A stretch of DNA of 64,000 nucleotides from contig NZ_CP119677.1 in the NCBI RefSeq assembly GCF_029318685.1, positions 2,218,501 through 2,282,500 of the forward strand, in the 5' to 3' direction. The notes beneath the pieces are model-generated. The model did not search any database and was not told the DNA's origin. It worked only from the letters and a program-made list of their open reading frames with translations. The position numbers and the translations under genes were made by a program. Positions 27,613-36,729 of this stretch are shown here, one piece after another. Source of the DNA: Ruminiclostridium papyrosolvens DSM 2782 (lineage in GTDB: Bacteria > Bacillota > Clostridia > Acetivibrionales > DSM-1351). How positions within the stretch are numbered: position 1 is the first letter of the stretch; every line of letters starts with the position of its first letter.

Positions 27613-29826
27613 ATGGATAAAATGAAAAGAGTAAGTATATATGCCCTTATCGTTGCCATAGTAGTAACCATAACTCAATTTAGTTTTCAGTATGAATGTT
27701 CTTCTGCAACAGCCGCTTTTAACTATGGAGAGGCTTTGCAGAAATCTGTTTTATTTTATGAAGCACAGAGATCAGGCTCATTATCAACATCAAATATACC
27801 GACCAGATTATTGTGGCGTGGAGATGCTCAATTAACAGACGGACAGAAGGAAGGCTTAGACCTTACCGGAGGTTGGGTAGACGCAGGTGATAATATCAAG
27901 TTTGGTATTACATGTGCTTATACAACAAGTTTACTCGCTTTTGGTGCTATAGAGTATAAAGATGCATATGAAAAAAGCGGTCAGATGAAATGGCTTCAAA
28001 ACCAGTTAAAATGGATTAATGATTATTTTATTAAGTGTCATCCCGAGCCAAATGTTTTTTGGGCTCAGGTTGGTATGACGGCAAATGATCATAATAACTG
28101 GGTTCCCATTGAAGTTACACATATAATAAACGACAGGTCAGCAATAAAGCTGGATGAACAGCATCCGGGAACGGAAGTAGCTATGGGAACAGCTGCGGCA
28201 ATGGCTGCATCATCAATGGTATTCAGAAACACCGATCCGACATATGCTGATAAATTGCTTGAGCATGCAAAGCAGCTATATGAATTTGGAGATAAATACA
28301 GAGGTGTTTTTTCTGATGTAATAGCTAAAGTTGATCCTCAAGGAGCAGCTGCTTATACCTCACACAGCGGTTATAATGATGAACTGGTATGGGGTTCAAT
28401 CTGGCTTTACAAAGCCATGGAAGCTAAGTCTTCAGGAAGCGGGTCTGATTACCTTGCGAAAGCAAAAGAATATTATAATGGAATTGGTAAAGAAGCAAAT
28501 CAACAGGTTCATAAGTATAAATGGGCACATTGTTGGGATGACCAATCATTTGGATGTTATATTCTAATGTCTCAGATTGACCCTGAAACAAGCTTGTACA
28601 AAGAAGATGCAGAACGATGGTTAAACTGGTGGACTGGAGGTAGTACGGAAAACAATGCCGACGGCACCAAAATTTCTTATACTCCGGGTGGACATGCAAA
28701 ATTGGACAGTTGGGGTTCTTTTAGATATGTCTCTACAACAGCATTATTTGCTTTTGTTTATTCCGATAAACTTAATGATACTGTAAAGAAAGCACGTTAT
28801 CATGACTTTGCAGTAAAGCAAATAAATTATATATTAGGTGATAATCCCCGCAAAGCAAGCTATATAGTAGGCTTTGGCCAGAATTATCCTCAACATCCTC
28901 ATCACCGTACGGCTCATAGCCCATGGGGACAAGAGATGGATACTCCAGCAGAACATCGTCATATTTTATACGGTGCACTGGTTGGAAGTGTTGATTCAAC
29001 AGATGGATTCAATGATATTATTAGTGATTACGTTAGCAATGAAGTAGCCATAGACTATAATGCAGGACTTACCGGGGCTCTTGCAAGAATGTATACTGAA
29101 TTCGGCGGAACTCCTATACCGGACAGTAGTTTTCCGTTACCTGATAAATCCTATCTGCCTAAAGATGAATGGCCTGTATTTGCAAAGACATATTTTAGCG
29201 GTACAAGTGGTACCCAATTTTCATTGTCAGTAGAAAATCGTTCAGCGTGGCCGGCTCGTCCAAGTGACCAATTAAAAATCCGGTACTTCTTTACCCTTGA
29301 TGCCAATGATATAAGCGATATCAGCATAAAGGCTCCTGCATGGGTTAAAGTAACGGGACCAAATGCGTGGGATAAGGATAAAAAAGTTTATTACTATACT
29401 CTTGATTTGTCGGGTAAGAATATATATCCGAGTTATGGTTGGGGTGCCGGAGGACCTGAACTTGATTTTACAATAAGTTCAGCTTCCAATACATGGGATG
29501 TGTCAAATGACTGGTCCTATGGAAGTTGGGATACAACATACATAAATGGTACAAGAAAATATGCTCCGAATATTCCAATATATGAAGGTAACAGTTTTAT
29601 AAAACTGGCCGGAAATGAACCGTCAGGCGGAAGCGAAGAACCTGTTGTTGTACCGGGTGATATTAATAAAGACGGAAATATTGATGCATTGGATGTTGCA
29701 TTATTAAAAAAATATTTGCTGGGTTACTCTTTGGATTATGATATATCTGCAGCAGATATGAATTCCGATAAAAGTATTGATGCTCTGGATTTAGTACTGC
29801 TCAAGAAAGCTCTTCTGTCCCAATAG
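27613..29826 (+). CDS. cel9H: Endoglucanase GH9-CBM3c with dockerin
   Basis: A 737-aa enzyme: signal peptide about 1-35, GH9 about 36-495, CBM3c about 515-665, dockerin about 675-737. The base motif reads GWVDAGDNIKFG, with Asn in place of the His usual in DAGDH; both Asp are kept. The acid lies in NEVAIDYNAGL. Both dockerin repeats carry Ala-Leu in the recognition pair. ATG 27613 is preferred because GGAGTG at 27600-27605 lies 7 nt upstream; the GTG at 27598 precedes it. It follows orfX closely and is followed by a stem-loop. Confidence 0.94.
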   Translation: MDKMKRVSIYALIVAIVVTITQFSFQYECSSATAAFNYGEALQKSVLFYEAQRSGSLSTSNIPTRLLWRGDAQLTDGQKEGLDLTGGWVDAGDNIKFGITCAYTTSLLAFGAIEYKDAYEKSGQMKWLQNQLKWINDYFIKCHPEPNVFWAQVGMTANDHNNWVPIEVTHIINDRSAIKLDEQHPGTEVAMGTAAAMAASSMVFRNTDPTYADKLLEHAKQLYEFGDKYRGVFSDVIAKVDPQGAAAYTSHSGYNDELVWGSIWLYKAMEAKSSGSGSDYLAKAKEYYNGIGKEANQQVHKYKWAHCWDDQSFGCYILMSQIDPETSLYKEDAERWLNWWTGGSTENNADGTKISYTPGGHAKLDSWGSFRYVSTTALFAFVYSDKLNDTVKKARYHDFAVKQINYILGDNPRKASYIVGFGQNYPQHPHHRTAHSPWGQEMDTPAEHRHILYGALVGSVDSTDGFNDIISDYVSNEVAIDYNAGLTGALARMYTEFGGTPIPDSSFPLPDKSYLPKDEWPVFAKTYFSGTSGTQFSLSVENRSAWPARPSDQLKIRYFFTLDANDISDISIKAPAWVKVTGPNAWDKDKKVYYYTLDLSGKNIYPSYGWGAGGPELDFTISSASNTWDVSNDWSYGSWDTTYINGTRKYAPNIPIYEGNSFIKLAGNEPSGGSEEPVVVPGDINKDGNIDALDVALLKKYLLGYSLDYDISAADMNSDKSIDALDLVLLKKALLSQ

Positions 29827-29860
29827 CATTTTTTTAAAATAAATATTCTAAAGTTATTGT

Positions 29861-29893
29861 CCGATGCCCGGTAAAGTATTTACCGGGTGATGG
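29861..29893 (+). promoter_or_regulatory. Stem-loop between cel9H and cel9J
   Basis: A 9-bp GC-rich perfect core (29867-29875/29879-29887) with a 3-nt loop, extended by about 5 more pairs including G-U. Confidence 0.75.
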
Positions 29894-29969
29894 CAATGCC
29901 AGAAGTAATTAAATAAATTATTCCAATATAGGTTTAAGTAACATAATAATTAAAAAAGGGGGTATTATT

Positions 29970-32243
29970 TTGGATTTAAAGAAGTACGTCAAAAAAACGA
30001 CAGCTATTGCTACGGCATTGGCGGTTGTTTCGTCAGTGTTTTTGAGTAGCAGTGCTTATGCAGGCTCAACAACACCTCCTTTCAACTATGCAGAAGCATT
30101 GCAAAAGTCACTGTATTTTTATGATGCTGAAAAATGCGGCCCCGGAGTAACCGGTGGCAAGATAGAATGGAGAGGCGACTGTCATGTGGAAGATTGTGAG
30201 CTTCCATTGGTTCCTATGAAAGACCATATAGGAACTAATATGTCACAGGCTTTTATTGATAAGAACAAGGCTTTTCTGGACCCGGACGGAAACGGAAGCC
30301 TTGATTTACATGGAGGCTTCCATGATGCAGGGGACCATGTTAAATTTGGATTGCCTCAGGGCTATGCTTTATCAACGCTGGGATGGGGATTCTATGAATT
30401 TAAGGATTCCTTTACAAAAATCAACGAAGAAGATCATATGAGAGATATACTCAAGTGGGGAAATGACTATTTCTTACGTTCCACATTTATGGATAATAAA
30501 GGAGAGGTAGTTGCATTTTGTTTCCAAGTTGGAGACGGAACTGTAGATCATGCATGGTGGCAGCCACCGGAACTGAATAAAAAAGAAGATGTACCAAGGC
30601 CAGCATACTTTGCAACCTCTGAGACCCCTGCCAGTGACCAATGCGGACAAGCATCAGCTTCATTGGCAATAAATTACTTGAATTTCAAGGATTCAGATCC
30701 AACATATGCAGAGAAATGCTTGGATACAGCAAAGGCTTTATACAGGTTTGCCGTAAAAAACCGTGGTTTGGGTGATTCAGGAGGATTTTACGGTTCTGCG
30801 TATGATGAGGACGAACTGTCATGGGCTGCTGTATGGCTGAACATTGCTACGGGAGAAAAATCATATATAAATGATATTACTGCTATTACTGATGGTAAAT
30901 ATACCGGATATATGGGCAAGATTATCAAATCTACTCAAGACAATTGGCAGAATATATGGGTACATTCATGGGATGTAGTATGGGGAGGAGTTTTTGCAAA
31001 ACTGGCTCCTATAACAAATGATCCAATGCATTGGTACTTATTTAGATGGAACCTTGAATATTGGTCAGGTATCCCTCATGAGAATACTACAGACCAAACA
31101 TTTATGGCCGCAACTCCGGGAGGCTTCAAGGTTGTAAATACCTGGGGCTCTGCAAGATATAATGCGGCAGCTCAGCTGTGCGCGGTTGTATATACAAAAT
31201 ATAAAGATAAGATGGATGTTACTGAATGGGCGAAGTCACAAATGGATTATATTCTTGGCGATAACCCAATGAAGAGAAGCTATGAAGTAGGATTCTCCGA
31301 TATCTCTGCAAAGCATCCTCATCACCGTGCAGCCCACGGCTCAAAGACCCTCAGCATGAATGATCCTGTTGAACACAGGCATACTTTGTGGGGTGCATTG
31401 GTAGGAGGTCCTGATTCAACTGACAGTCATAATGATGAAACGACGGATTTTGTATCCAATGAGGTTGCAATAGATTATAATGCAGGCTTTGTGGGTGCAC
31501 TCGCAGGATTATACAAATACTACGGAGAAGGTATGAAACCATTGGAGAATTTCCCTCCAAAGGAACCGGCTTCTGATGATTTCTATGCTGAATCAAAGCT
31601 TGAGCAGGAAAATAAAGAAAGAACTCAGGTTACTATAAACGTTCATAATGAAACCAGCAGACCGCCTCAATTTGTAGATAAATTAAAAGCCAGATATTTC
31701 TTTGACATATCTGAAATGCTTGCGGCAGGCCAAACTATAGATGACTTAAAAGTTGCGGTTATGTATGACGAAGGTAAAGCCAACGACGGAAAGGAAACAG
31801 CAATCAAAGGGCCTTTTGTATGGGATGCTGAAAATGGAATATACTACGTTGAAATAGACTGGACAGGAAATGCCTTCTATGGAGACCGGGAATTCCACTT
31901 TGGATTGGTTGAAAGCTTGGATTCAAACTGGAAATCTCACTGGGACCCAACCAACGACTGGAGCCGAAAAGGCATAGGCAAGGAATATGCTATAAACCAG
32001 AATATTTCTGTTTACAGGGGGGATGTAAAAGTGTATGGAAATGAACCGCCAAAAGGCAATGTAGGAGTAAAACTTGGAGATTTGAACGGGGATGGAAGTG
32101 TTGATTCCATTGACTATGCAATAATGAAAAAATACCTACTGTCACCAACAGGGGATGTAGATCTCAGTGTATGGGATATGAACAATGACGGTGAAATCAA
32201 TTCTATTGACCTTGCTTTGTTAAAGAAAGCTTTAATTGGATAA
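29970..32243 (+). CDS. cel9J: Endoglucanase GH9-CBM3c with dockerin
   Basis: A 757-aa enzyme: signal peptide about 1-31, GH9 about 35-510 ([17 protein letters not shown]; acid in NEVAIDYNAGF), CBM3c about 535-690, dockerin about 697-757 (DSIDYA and NSIDLA). An insertion after the N-terminus (CHVEDCELPLVPMKD) separates it from the Cel9G type and is shared with the GH9 encoded at 52589. TTG 29970 is the start, with AAAAGGGGG about 7 nt upstream. Only 38 nt without a hairpin separate it from man5K. Confidence 0.94.
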   Translation: MDLKKYVKKTTAIATALAVVSSVFLSSSAYAGSTTPPFNYAEALQKSLYFYDAEKCGPGVTGGKIEWRGDCHVEDCELPLVPMKDHIGTNMSQAFIDKNKAFLDPDGNGSLDLHGGFHDAGDHVKFGLPQGYALSTLGWGFYEFKDSFTKINEEDHMRDILKWGNDYFLRSTFMDNKGEVVAFCFQVGDGTVDHAWWQPPELNKKEDVPRPAYFATSETPASDQCGQASASLAINYLNFKDSDPTYAEKCLDTAKALYRFAVKNRGLGDSGGFYGSAYDEDELSWAAVWLNIATGEKSYINDITAITDGKYTGYMGKIIKSTQDNWQNIWVHSWDVVWGGVFAKLAPITNDPMHWYLFRWNLEYWSGIPHENTTDQTFMAATPGGFKVVNTWGSARYNAAAQLCAVVYTKYKDKMDVTEWAKSQMDYILGDNPMKRSYEVGFSDISAKHPHHRAAHGSKTLSMNDPVEHRHTLWGALVGGPDSTDSHNDETTDFVSNEVAIDYNAGFVGALAGLYKYYGEGMKPLENFPPKEPASDDFYAESKLEQENKERTQVTINVHNETSRPPQFVDKLKARYFFDISEMLAAGQTIDDLKVAVMYDEGKANDGKETAIKGPFVWDAENGIYYVEIDWTGNAFYGDREFHFGLVESLDSNWKSHWDPTNDWSRKGIGKEYAINQNISVYRGDVKVYGNEPPKGNVGVKLGDLNGDGSVDSIDYAIMKKYLLSPTGDVDLSVWDMNNDGEINSIDLALLKKALIG

Positions 32244-32281
32244 TAGCGGTCTTTATATTTTAAAAAGTAAGGAGGATTATT

Positions 32282-33556
32282 ATGAAAAAAATTGTTACCT
32301 TGGCACTTACAACTGCAATGGCATTACTTGCAGTATTGCCGTTGCCGGCTTCTGCTGAGAAAACATACAAACTTGGTGATGTTGACAATGATACTTTTGT
32401 TTCAGCCCTTGATTTGGCAGCAGTGAGGCAACACATCCTTGGATTAAAAACCTTAACGGGTGAGGCATTTAAAGCAGCTGATGTAAATGCCAACGGGGAA
32501 ATTGAAGCATTGGATTTATCAGAACTAAAGCAATTTCTTCTGGGAAAAATAACAAAATTTTCTGGAGAAGGACAGCAACAGCCGTCGGGAGTAGGGATAA
32601 CCTGGATGGACGGAAAGACCTTGTACCCCGTTGGAGTAAACTATGCGTGGTACAATTGGTCATATGAGTTTTCAGATAATAACTGGAATTATAACTTCTC
32701 CAGAATAAAGAGTGATTTAGACACAATGTCTACTAAAGGAATACACGCTCTGAGGTGGTGGGTATTCCCGGACTTAGCATACGGTCCGTTATGGTCAGGT
32801 CCAAATGAAGGAAGTCTTTGTACAGGACTCCCTGAAAAGTGGGTTGACCATATGAAGGAAACCTGTGATTATGCATATTCGAAAGGCATAAAGATTTACT
32901 GGACAATAACCAGTTTTGATTGTGCAAGAGCAGATGATGCCTATGATCATGACGATATTATTGATAATTCTACGGTGCTTCAAAGTTTCCTTGACAATGC
33001 CATGAAACCCATACTGCAAACATTAGGTACACATCCGGGCGTACTGGGCTGGGATATTATCAATGAGCCGGAATGGATTATAAAAAAAGAAGATAATGGC
33101 GAGCCGAACAATAAGGGAGAAATCTTTCCACTTTCTGCAATGAGAAACTACATAAAAACTACATGTGAATTTATACACCAGTATGCTAAACAGCCTGTGA
33201 GCTTCGGAAGTGCAAATATGAAGTGGTTGGGCGCACAGTATGATTTATGGGACGGATTGGGTCTTGATTTTTATGATTTCCACTGGTATGACTGGGCGAC
33301 ACCATATTTTAACCCTGTTACAACCCCAGCTTCAAGTCTGAAACTGGATAAACCGGTAATAATAGGTGAAATGATGCCTGACACCCAGGGTTCTTCACTA
33401 AAAATGACACACAAGCAGGTACTGGATGCCATATACAAGAATGGTTATGCCGGGTATATGCTTTGGTCATGGAATGATGGAGCTTTTGACTGCAAGCCTT
33501 ACGTTGGAAATAATTTTATTGATTTTGCAGCAGAGCATCCTGACGTAGTGAAATAG
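32282..33556 (+). CDS. man5K: Mannanase GH5 with N-terminal dockerin
   Basis: A 424-aa enzyme with an unusual order: signal peptide about 1-25, dockerin about 29-98 (LGDVDNDTFVSALDLAAVRQ; ANGEIEALDLSELKQF), then GH5 about 105-424. The acid Glu is in WDIINEPEW and the nucleophile in IIGEMMPD. In R. cellulolyticum Man5K also has its dockerin at the N-terminus, which supports the name. It degrades beta-mannan as part of the cellulosome. GGAGGATT precedes ATG 32282. Confidence 0.93.
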   Translation: MKKIVTLALTTAMALLAVLPLPASAEKTYKLGDVDNDTFVSALDLAAVRQHILGLKTLTGEAFKAADVNANGEIEALDLSELKQFLLGKITKFSGEGQQQPSGVGITWMDGKTLYPVGVNYAWYNWSYEFSDNNWNYNFSRIKSDLDTMSTKGIHALRWWVFPDLAYGPLWSGPNEGSLCTGLPEKWVDHMKETCDYAYSKGIKIYWTITSFDCARADDAYDHDDIIDNSTVLQSFLDNAMKPILQTLGTHPGVLGWDIINEPEWIIKKEDNGEPNNKGEIFPLSAMRNYIKTTCEFIHQYAKQPVSFGSANMKWLGAQYDLWDGLGLDFYDFHWYDWATPYFNPVTTPASSLKLDKPVIIGEMMPDTQGSSLKMTHKQVLDAIYKNGYAGYMLWSWNDGAFDCKPYVGNNFIDFAAEHPDVVK

Positions 33557-33576
33557 ATTTATTTCAGCAATATAAC

Positions 33577-33607
33577 CTGTCCGGTAGAAGATATTTCTGC
33601 CGGACAG
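33577..33607 (+). promoter_or_regulatory. 13-bp stem-loop between man5K and cel9M
   Basis: Arms 33577-33589 and 33595-33607 pair fully with one G-U; 5-nt loop. Confidence 0.75.
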
Positions 33608-33640
33608 TACTTCACATATTATTAAAGGGAGGGATAGTTT

Positions 33641-35221
33641 TTGAAAAAAAAATTAAGTAAATTAGGTGCATTGATCATTTCTGGAGTTATGTTAACTACT
33701 TCTTTTTTTGGCACAGGTACTTCCTTTGCTGCAAGTACATATGATTATTCAACTGCATTAAAGGACTCAATTATTTTTTATGATGCAAATAAATGTGGTC
33801 CCAAAGCAGGAGAAAATAATGTATTTGACTGGAGAGGCCCATGCCACACAACTGATGGAAGCGACGTAGGTGTTGATTTGACAGGTGGCTATCATGATGC
33901 AGGAGACCATGTAAAGTTTGGTCTGCCTCAAGGCTATTCGGCAGCAGTTTTAGGTTGGTCTCTGTATGAATTCAAGGATTCCTTTGATGCAACCGGAAAC
34001 ACTGCAAAAATGCTGCAACAGCTGAAGTATTTTACAGACTACTTCCTTAAATCACATCCCAACTCAACAACATTCTATTATCAGGTTGGAGAGGGAAATG
34101 CCGATCATACGTATTGGGGTGCACCTGAGGAGCAAACAGGTGACAGACCTTCATTATATAAGGCTGATTCCAGTCATCCAGCTTCAGACATTCTGAGTGA
34201 GACCTCTGCTGCACTTACTCTGATGTACCTCAATTACAAGAACATTGACTCCGCTTATGCAACAAAGTGTCTTACTGCAGCAAAGGAATTGTATGCAATG
34301 GGTAAGGCGAACCAAGGTGTTGGTAACGGACAGTCCTTTTATCAGGCTACCAGTTTTGGCGATGACTTGGCTTGGGCAGCAACATGGCTGTATACTGCAA
34401 CCAATGATAGCGCATACATTACTGACGCTGAACAGTTTATAACATTGGGAAATACAATGAATGAAAATAAGCTGCAAGACAAATGGACAATGTGCTGGGA
34501 TGATATGTATGTTCCTGCTGCTTTGAGGTTAGCTCAGATTACCGGAAAGCAGATATATAAGGATGCCATACAATTTAATTTTAACTACTGGAAAACTCAG
34601 GTAACAACTACTCCGGGAGGATTAAAATGGCTTTCAAACTGGGGCGTTTTAAGATATGCAGCAGCAGAATCCATGGTTATGCTTGTTTATTGCAAGCAAA
34701 ACAATGATCAATCACTTTTGGATTTAACTAAAAAACAAGTAGATTATATTCTGGGTGATAATCCTGCAAAAATGTCCTATTTAATTGGTTTTGGAAGTAA
34801 CTGGTGTATTCACCCTCACCACAGGGCAGCAAACGGTTACACTTATGCAAACGGAGATAATGCAAAGCCTGCTAAACACTTATTAACCGGAGCGCTGGTG
34901 GGAGGACCTGATCAGAATGATAAATTCCTTGACGACGCAAATCAGTATCAGTATACAGAGGTAGCCCTTGACTATAATGCAGGTCTTGTGGGTGTACTTG
35001 CGGGGGCTGTTAAATTCTTTGGGGGTACAATTATTAATCCTCCTGCCAAAAAAGGTGATTTAAATAATGATACCTTTGTTGATGCTATCGACCTTGCACT
35101 CTGTAAAAACTATATTCTCACTCAGAGCGGAGATATTAATAAGAATAATGCGGATATGAACGATGACGGCTCCATTGATTCAATTGATTTTTCTCTTTTG
35201 AAGAAAGCTTTATTAGGATAA
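33641..35221 (+). CDS. cel9M: Endoglucanase GH9 with dockerin
   Basis: A 526-aa enzyme made only of a signal peptide (about 1-31), GH9 (about 33-460) and dockerin (about 466-526), with no CBM, as in R. cellulolyticum Cel9M of the same length. Motifs are [22 protein letters not shown] and the acid in TEVALDYNAGL. It is a non-processive endoglucanase type. TTG 33641 follows AAAGGGAGGG with a spacing of 7. A hairpin follows. Confidence 0.94.
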   Translation: MKKKLSKLGALIISGVMLTTSFFGTGTSFAASTYDYSTALKDSIIFYDANKCGPKAGENNVFDWRGPCHTTDGSDVGVDLTGGYHDAGDHVKFGLPQGYSAAVLGWSLYEFKDSFDATGNTAKMLQQLKYFTDYFLKSHPNSTTFYYQVGEGNADHTYWGAPEEQTGDRPSLYKADSSHPASDILSETSAALTLMYLNYKNIDSAYATKCLTAAKELYAMGKANQGVGNGQSFYQATSFGDDLAWAATWLYTATNDSAYITDAEQFITLGNTMNENKLQDKWTMCWDDMYVPAALRLAQITGKQIYKDAIQFNFNYWKTQVTTTPGGLKWLSNWGVLRYAAAESMVMLVYCKQNNDQSLLDLTKKQVDYILGDNPAKMSYLIGFGSNWCIHPHHRAANGYTYANGDNAKPAKHLLTGALVGGPDQNDKFLDDANQYQYTEVALDYNAGLVGVLAGAVKFFGGTIINPPAKKGDLNNDTFVDAIDLALCKNYILTQSGDINKNNADMNDDGSIDSIDFSLLKKALLG

Positions 35222-35246
35222 AAGATGTTTAGGTATATTAGCTGAC

Positions 35247-35287
35247 TCAATGCTTTGTTATTCATGGTTTGAATGGCAAAGCATTGA
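35247..35287 (+). promoter_or_regulatory. 11-bp stem-loop between cel9M and the GH5_7 gene
   Basis: TCAATGCTTTG (35247-35257) pairs perfectly with CAAAGCATTGA (35277-35287); an inner ATTC/GAAT pair shortens the 19-nt loop. Confidence 0.7.
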
Positions 35288-35335
35288 CCAAGGCTATTTG
35301 AGTTTTATGCTGTACCTGCCGATGGGAGGATATAA

Positions 35336-36703
35336 ATGAATAAAAAGTCGTTCATAATGTTAGCTTTTATTATTGTATTGCAGTTAGTATGCTTTACCCC
35401 GGGTATGAGAATCAATGCAGCTTCAACAGCAATAAGTGGTATTGTAAAAACAAACGGAACTTCTTTTATCCTTGACGGAAAAGCATTTCGCTTTGCAGGA
35501 TGTAACAATTACGATTTGTTTACATACGGAGACGGCTCAAATGATGCCACTCCGGAGGATATTGAAACAAAATATATGAACAAGACCAGAATTGATGAAA
35601 TGATGAGTAATATGGCTTCTGACGGAATAAAGGTTGTAAGGACATGGGGCTTTTCTCATGAGACCTGGCATGGATTTGAAAGCCAGAAAGGTGTCTATAA
35701 TGAAGCACAATTCATGTTATTTGACTATATTCTGGAATCTGCAAAGAAGCACAATATCAAAGTAATCATTGTCTTGGAAAACTACTGGGAAGCTTACGGC
35801 GGAATTGACACAAGGTTAGAATGGGAAGGCCTTCCGGGAGTAACCCATCCAAACCGTGCTGCATTCTTTACAAATACAGGCTGTAAGGAACAGTACAAGA
35901 ATTATATAAAGCATTTCGTAACAAGAATAAACCATTATACAAATGAACCGTATAAAAATGACCCGGCAATTTTCTCGTGGGAACTGATGAATGAACCAAG
36001 ATATCAGGATGTAAGCGAGGAAGAGAATTTACAGGGGACTACACTTAGAGCATGGGTAGATGAAATGGGTAAGCTGATAAAGGACCTTGATCCAAACCAT
36101 ATGGTTAGTACAGGGCTTGAAGGTCAAGCAGCGAAATACGGTTATGGCGCCAATGCCGGTAATCCTTTCGTTTATATTCATCAGTCTCCTTACATTGATT
36201 TTACCACCGCTCATCCTTATCCGGACGAGGGCTGGGCAGGGTTGAATCCTGAGCAGGCAGCAAAACTTGTTGCAACATGGATTGACGAATCTCACAACAT
36301 TGTTAAAAAGCCTTTTGTTATGGAAGAATTTAACACCCATAGCAATAAAGAGCAGTATTGGACGGCAATGTATGAACAGATTGAGAAATTAAATGCTTCC
36401 GGTGACTTATTCTGGGCTTATGCTTCTTATTCAGGGGGATTCTACCTGACACATGGAGATCCGTTGTTAAAGAGTGTATTTGCGCCTCATGCTGAAAAAA
36501 TGGCGAAAGATACTACGGTTATACCTGCAACTCCGGGTGACCTTAACGGGGATGGAAGTGTGGATGCACTTGATTTTGCAAAAATGAAAATGTATTTACT
36601 TAATCAGAATGGTTCTGTTGATATGGATATCTGGGACCTGAATAATGATGGACAGATTGATACCCTTGATCTTGTATCATTAAAGAAAATCCTGCTTAAT
36701 TAA
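35336..36703 (+). CDS. Mannanase GH5 (subfamily 7-like) with C-terminal dockerin
   Basis: A 455-aa exported enzyme: signal peptide about 1-29, GH5 about 36-395, dockerin about 398-455. The sequence resembles plant and bacterial GH5_7 beta-mannanases: FRFAGCNNYDLF at the start, acid Glu in FSWELMNEPR, nucleophile in FVMEEFNTH. The second dockerin repeat carries Thr-Leu (DTLDLV), unusual among the dockerins here. In R. cellulolyticum H10 this slot, between cel9M and cel5N, holds rgl11Y, so the operon is variable at this point. It is 26 nt from the next gene and has GGGAGG before ATG 35336. Confidence 0.88.
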   Translation: MNKKSFIMLAFIIVLQLVCFTPGMRINAASTAISGIVKTNGTSFILDGKAFRFAGCNNYDLFTYGDGSNDATPEDIETKYMNKTRIDEMMSNMASDGIKVVRTWGFSHETWHGFESQKGVYNEAQFMLFDYILESAKKHNIKVIIVLENYWEAYGGIDTRLEWEGLPGVTHPNRAAFFTNTGCKEQYKNYIKHFVTRINHYTNEPYKNDPAIFSWELMNEPRYQDVSEEENLQGTTLRAWVDEMGKLIKDLDPNHMVSTGLEGQAAKYGYGANAGNPFVYIHQSPYIDFTTAHPYPDEGWAGLNPEQAAKLVATWIDESHNIVKKPFVMEEFNTHSNKEQYWTAMYEQIEKLNASGDLFWAYASYSGGFYLTHGDPLLKSVFAPHAEKMAKDTTVIPATPGDLNGDGSVDALDFAKMKMYLLNQNGSVDMDIWDLNNDGQIDTLDLVSLKKILLN

Positions 36704-36729
36704 ACTAATAATTAAAGGAGAAAAACCTT

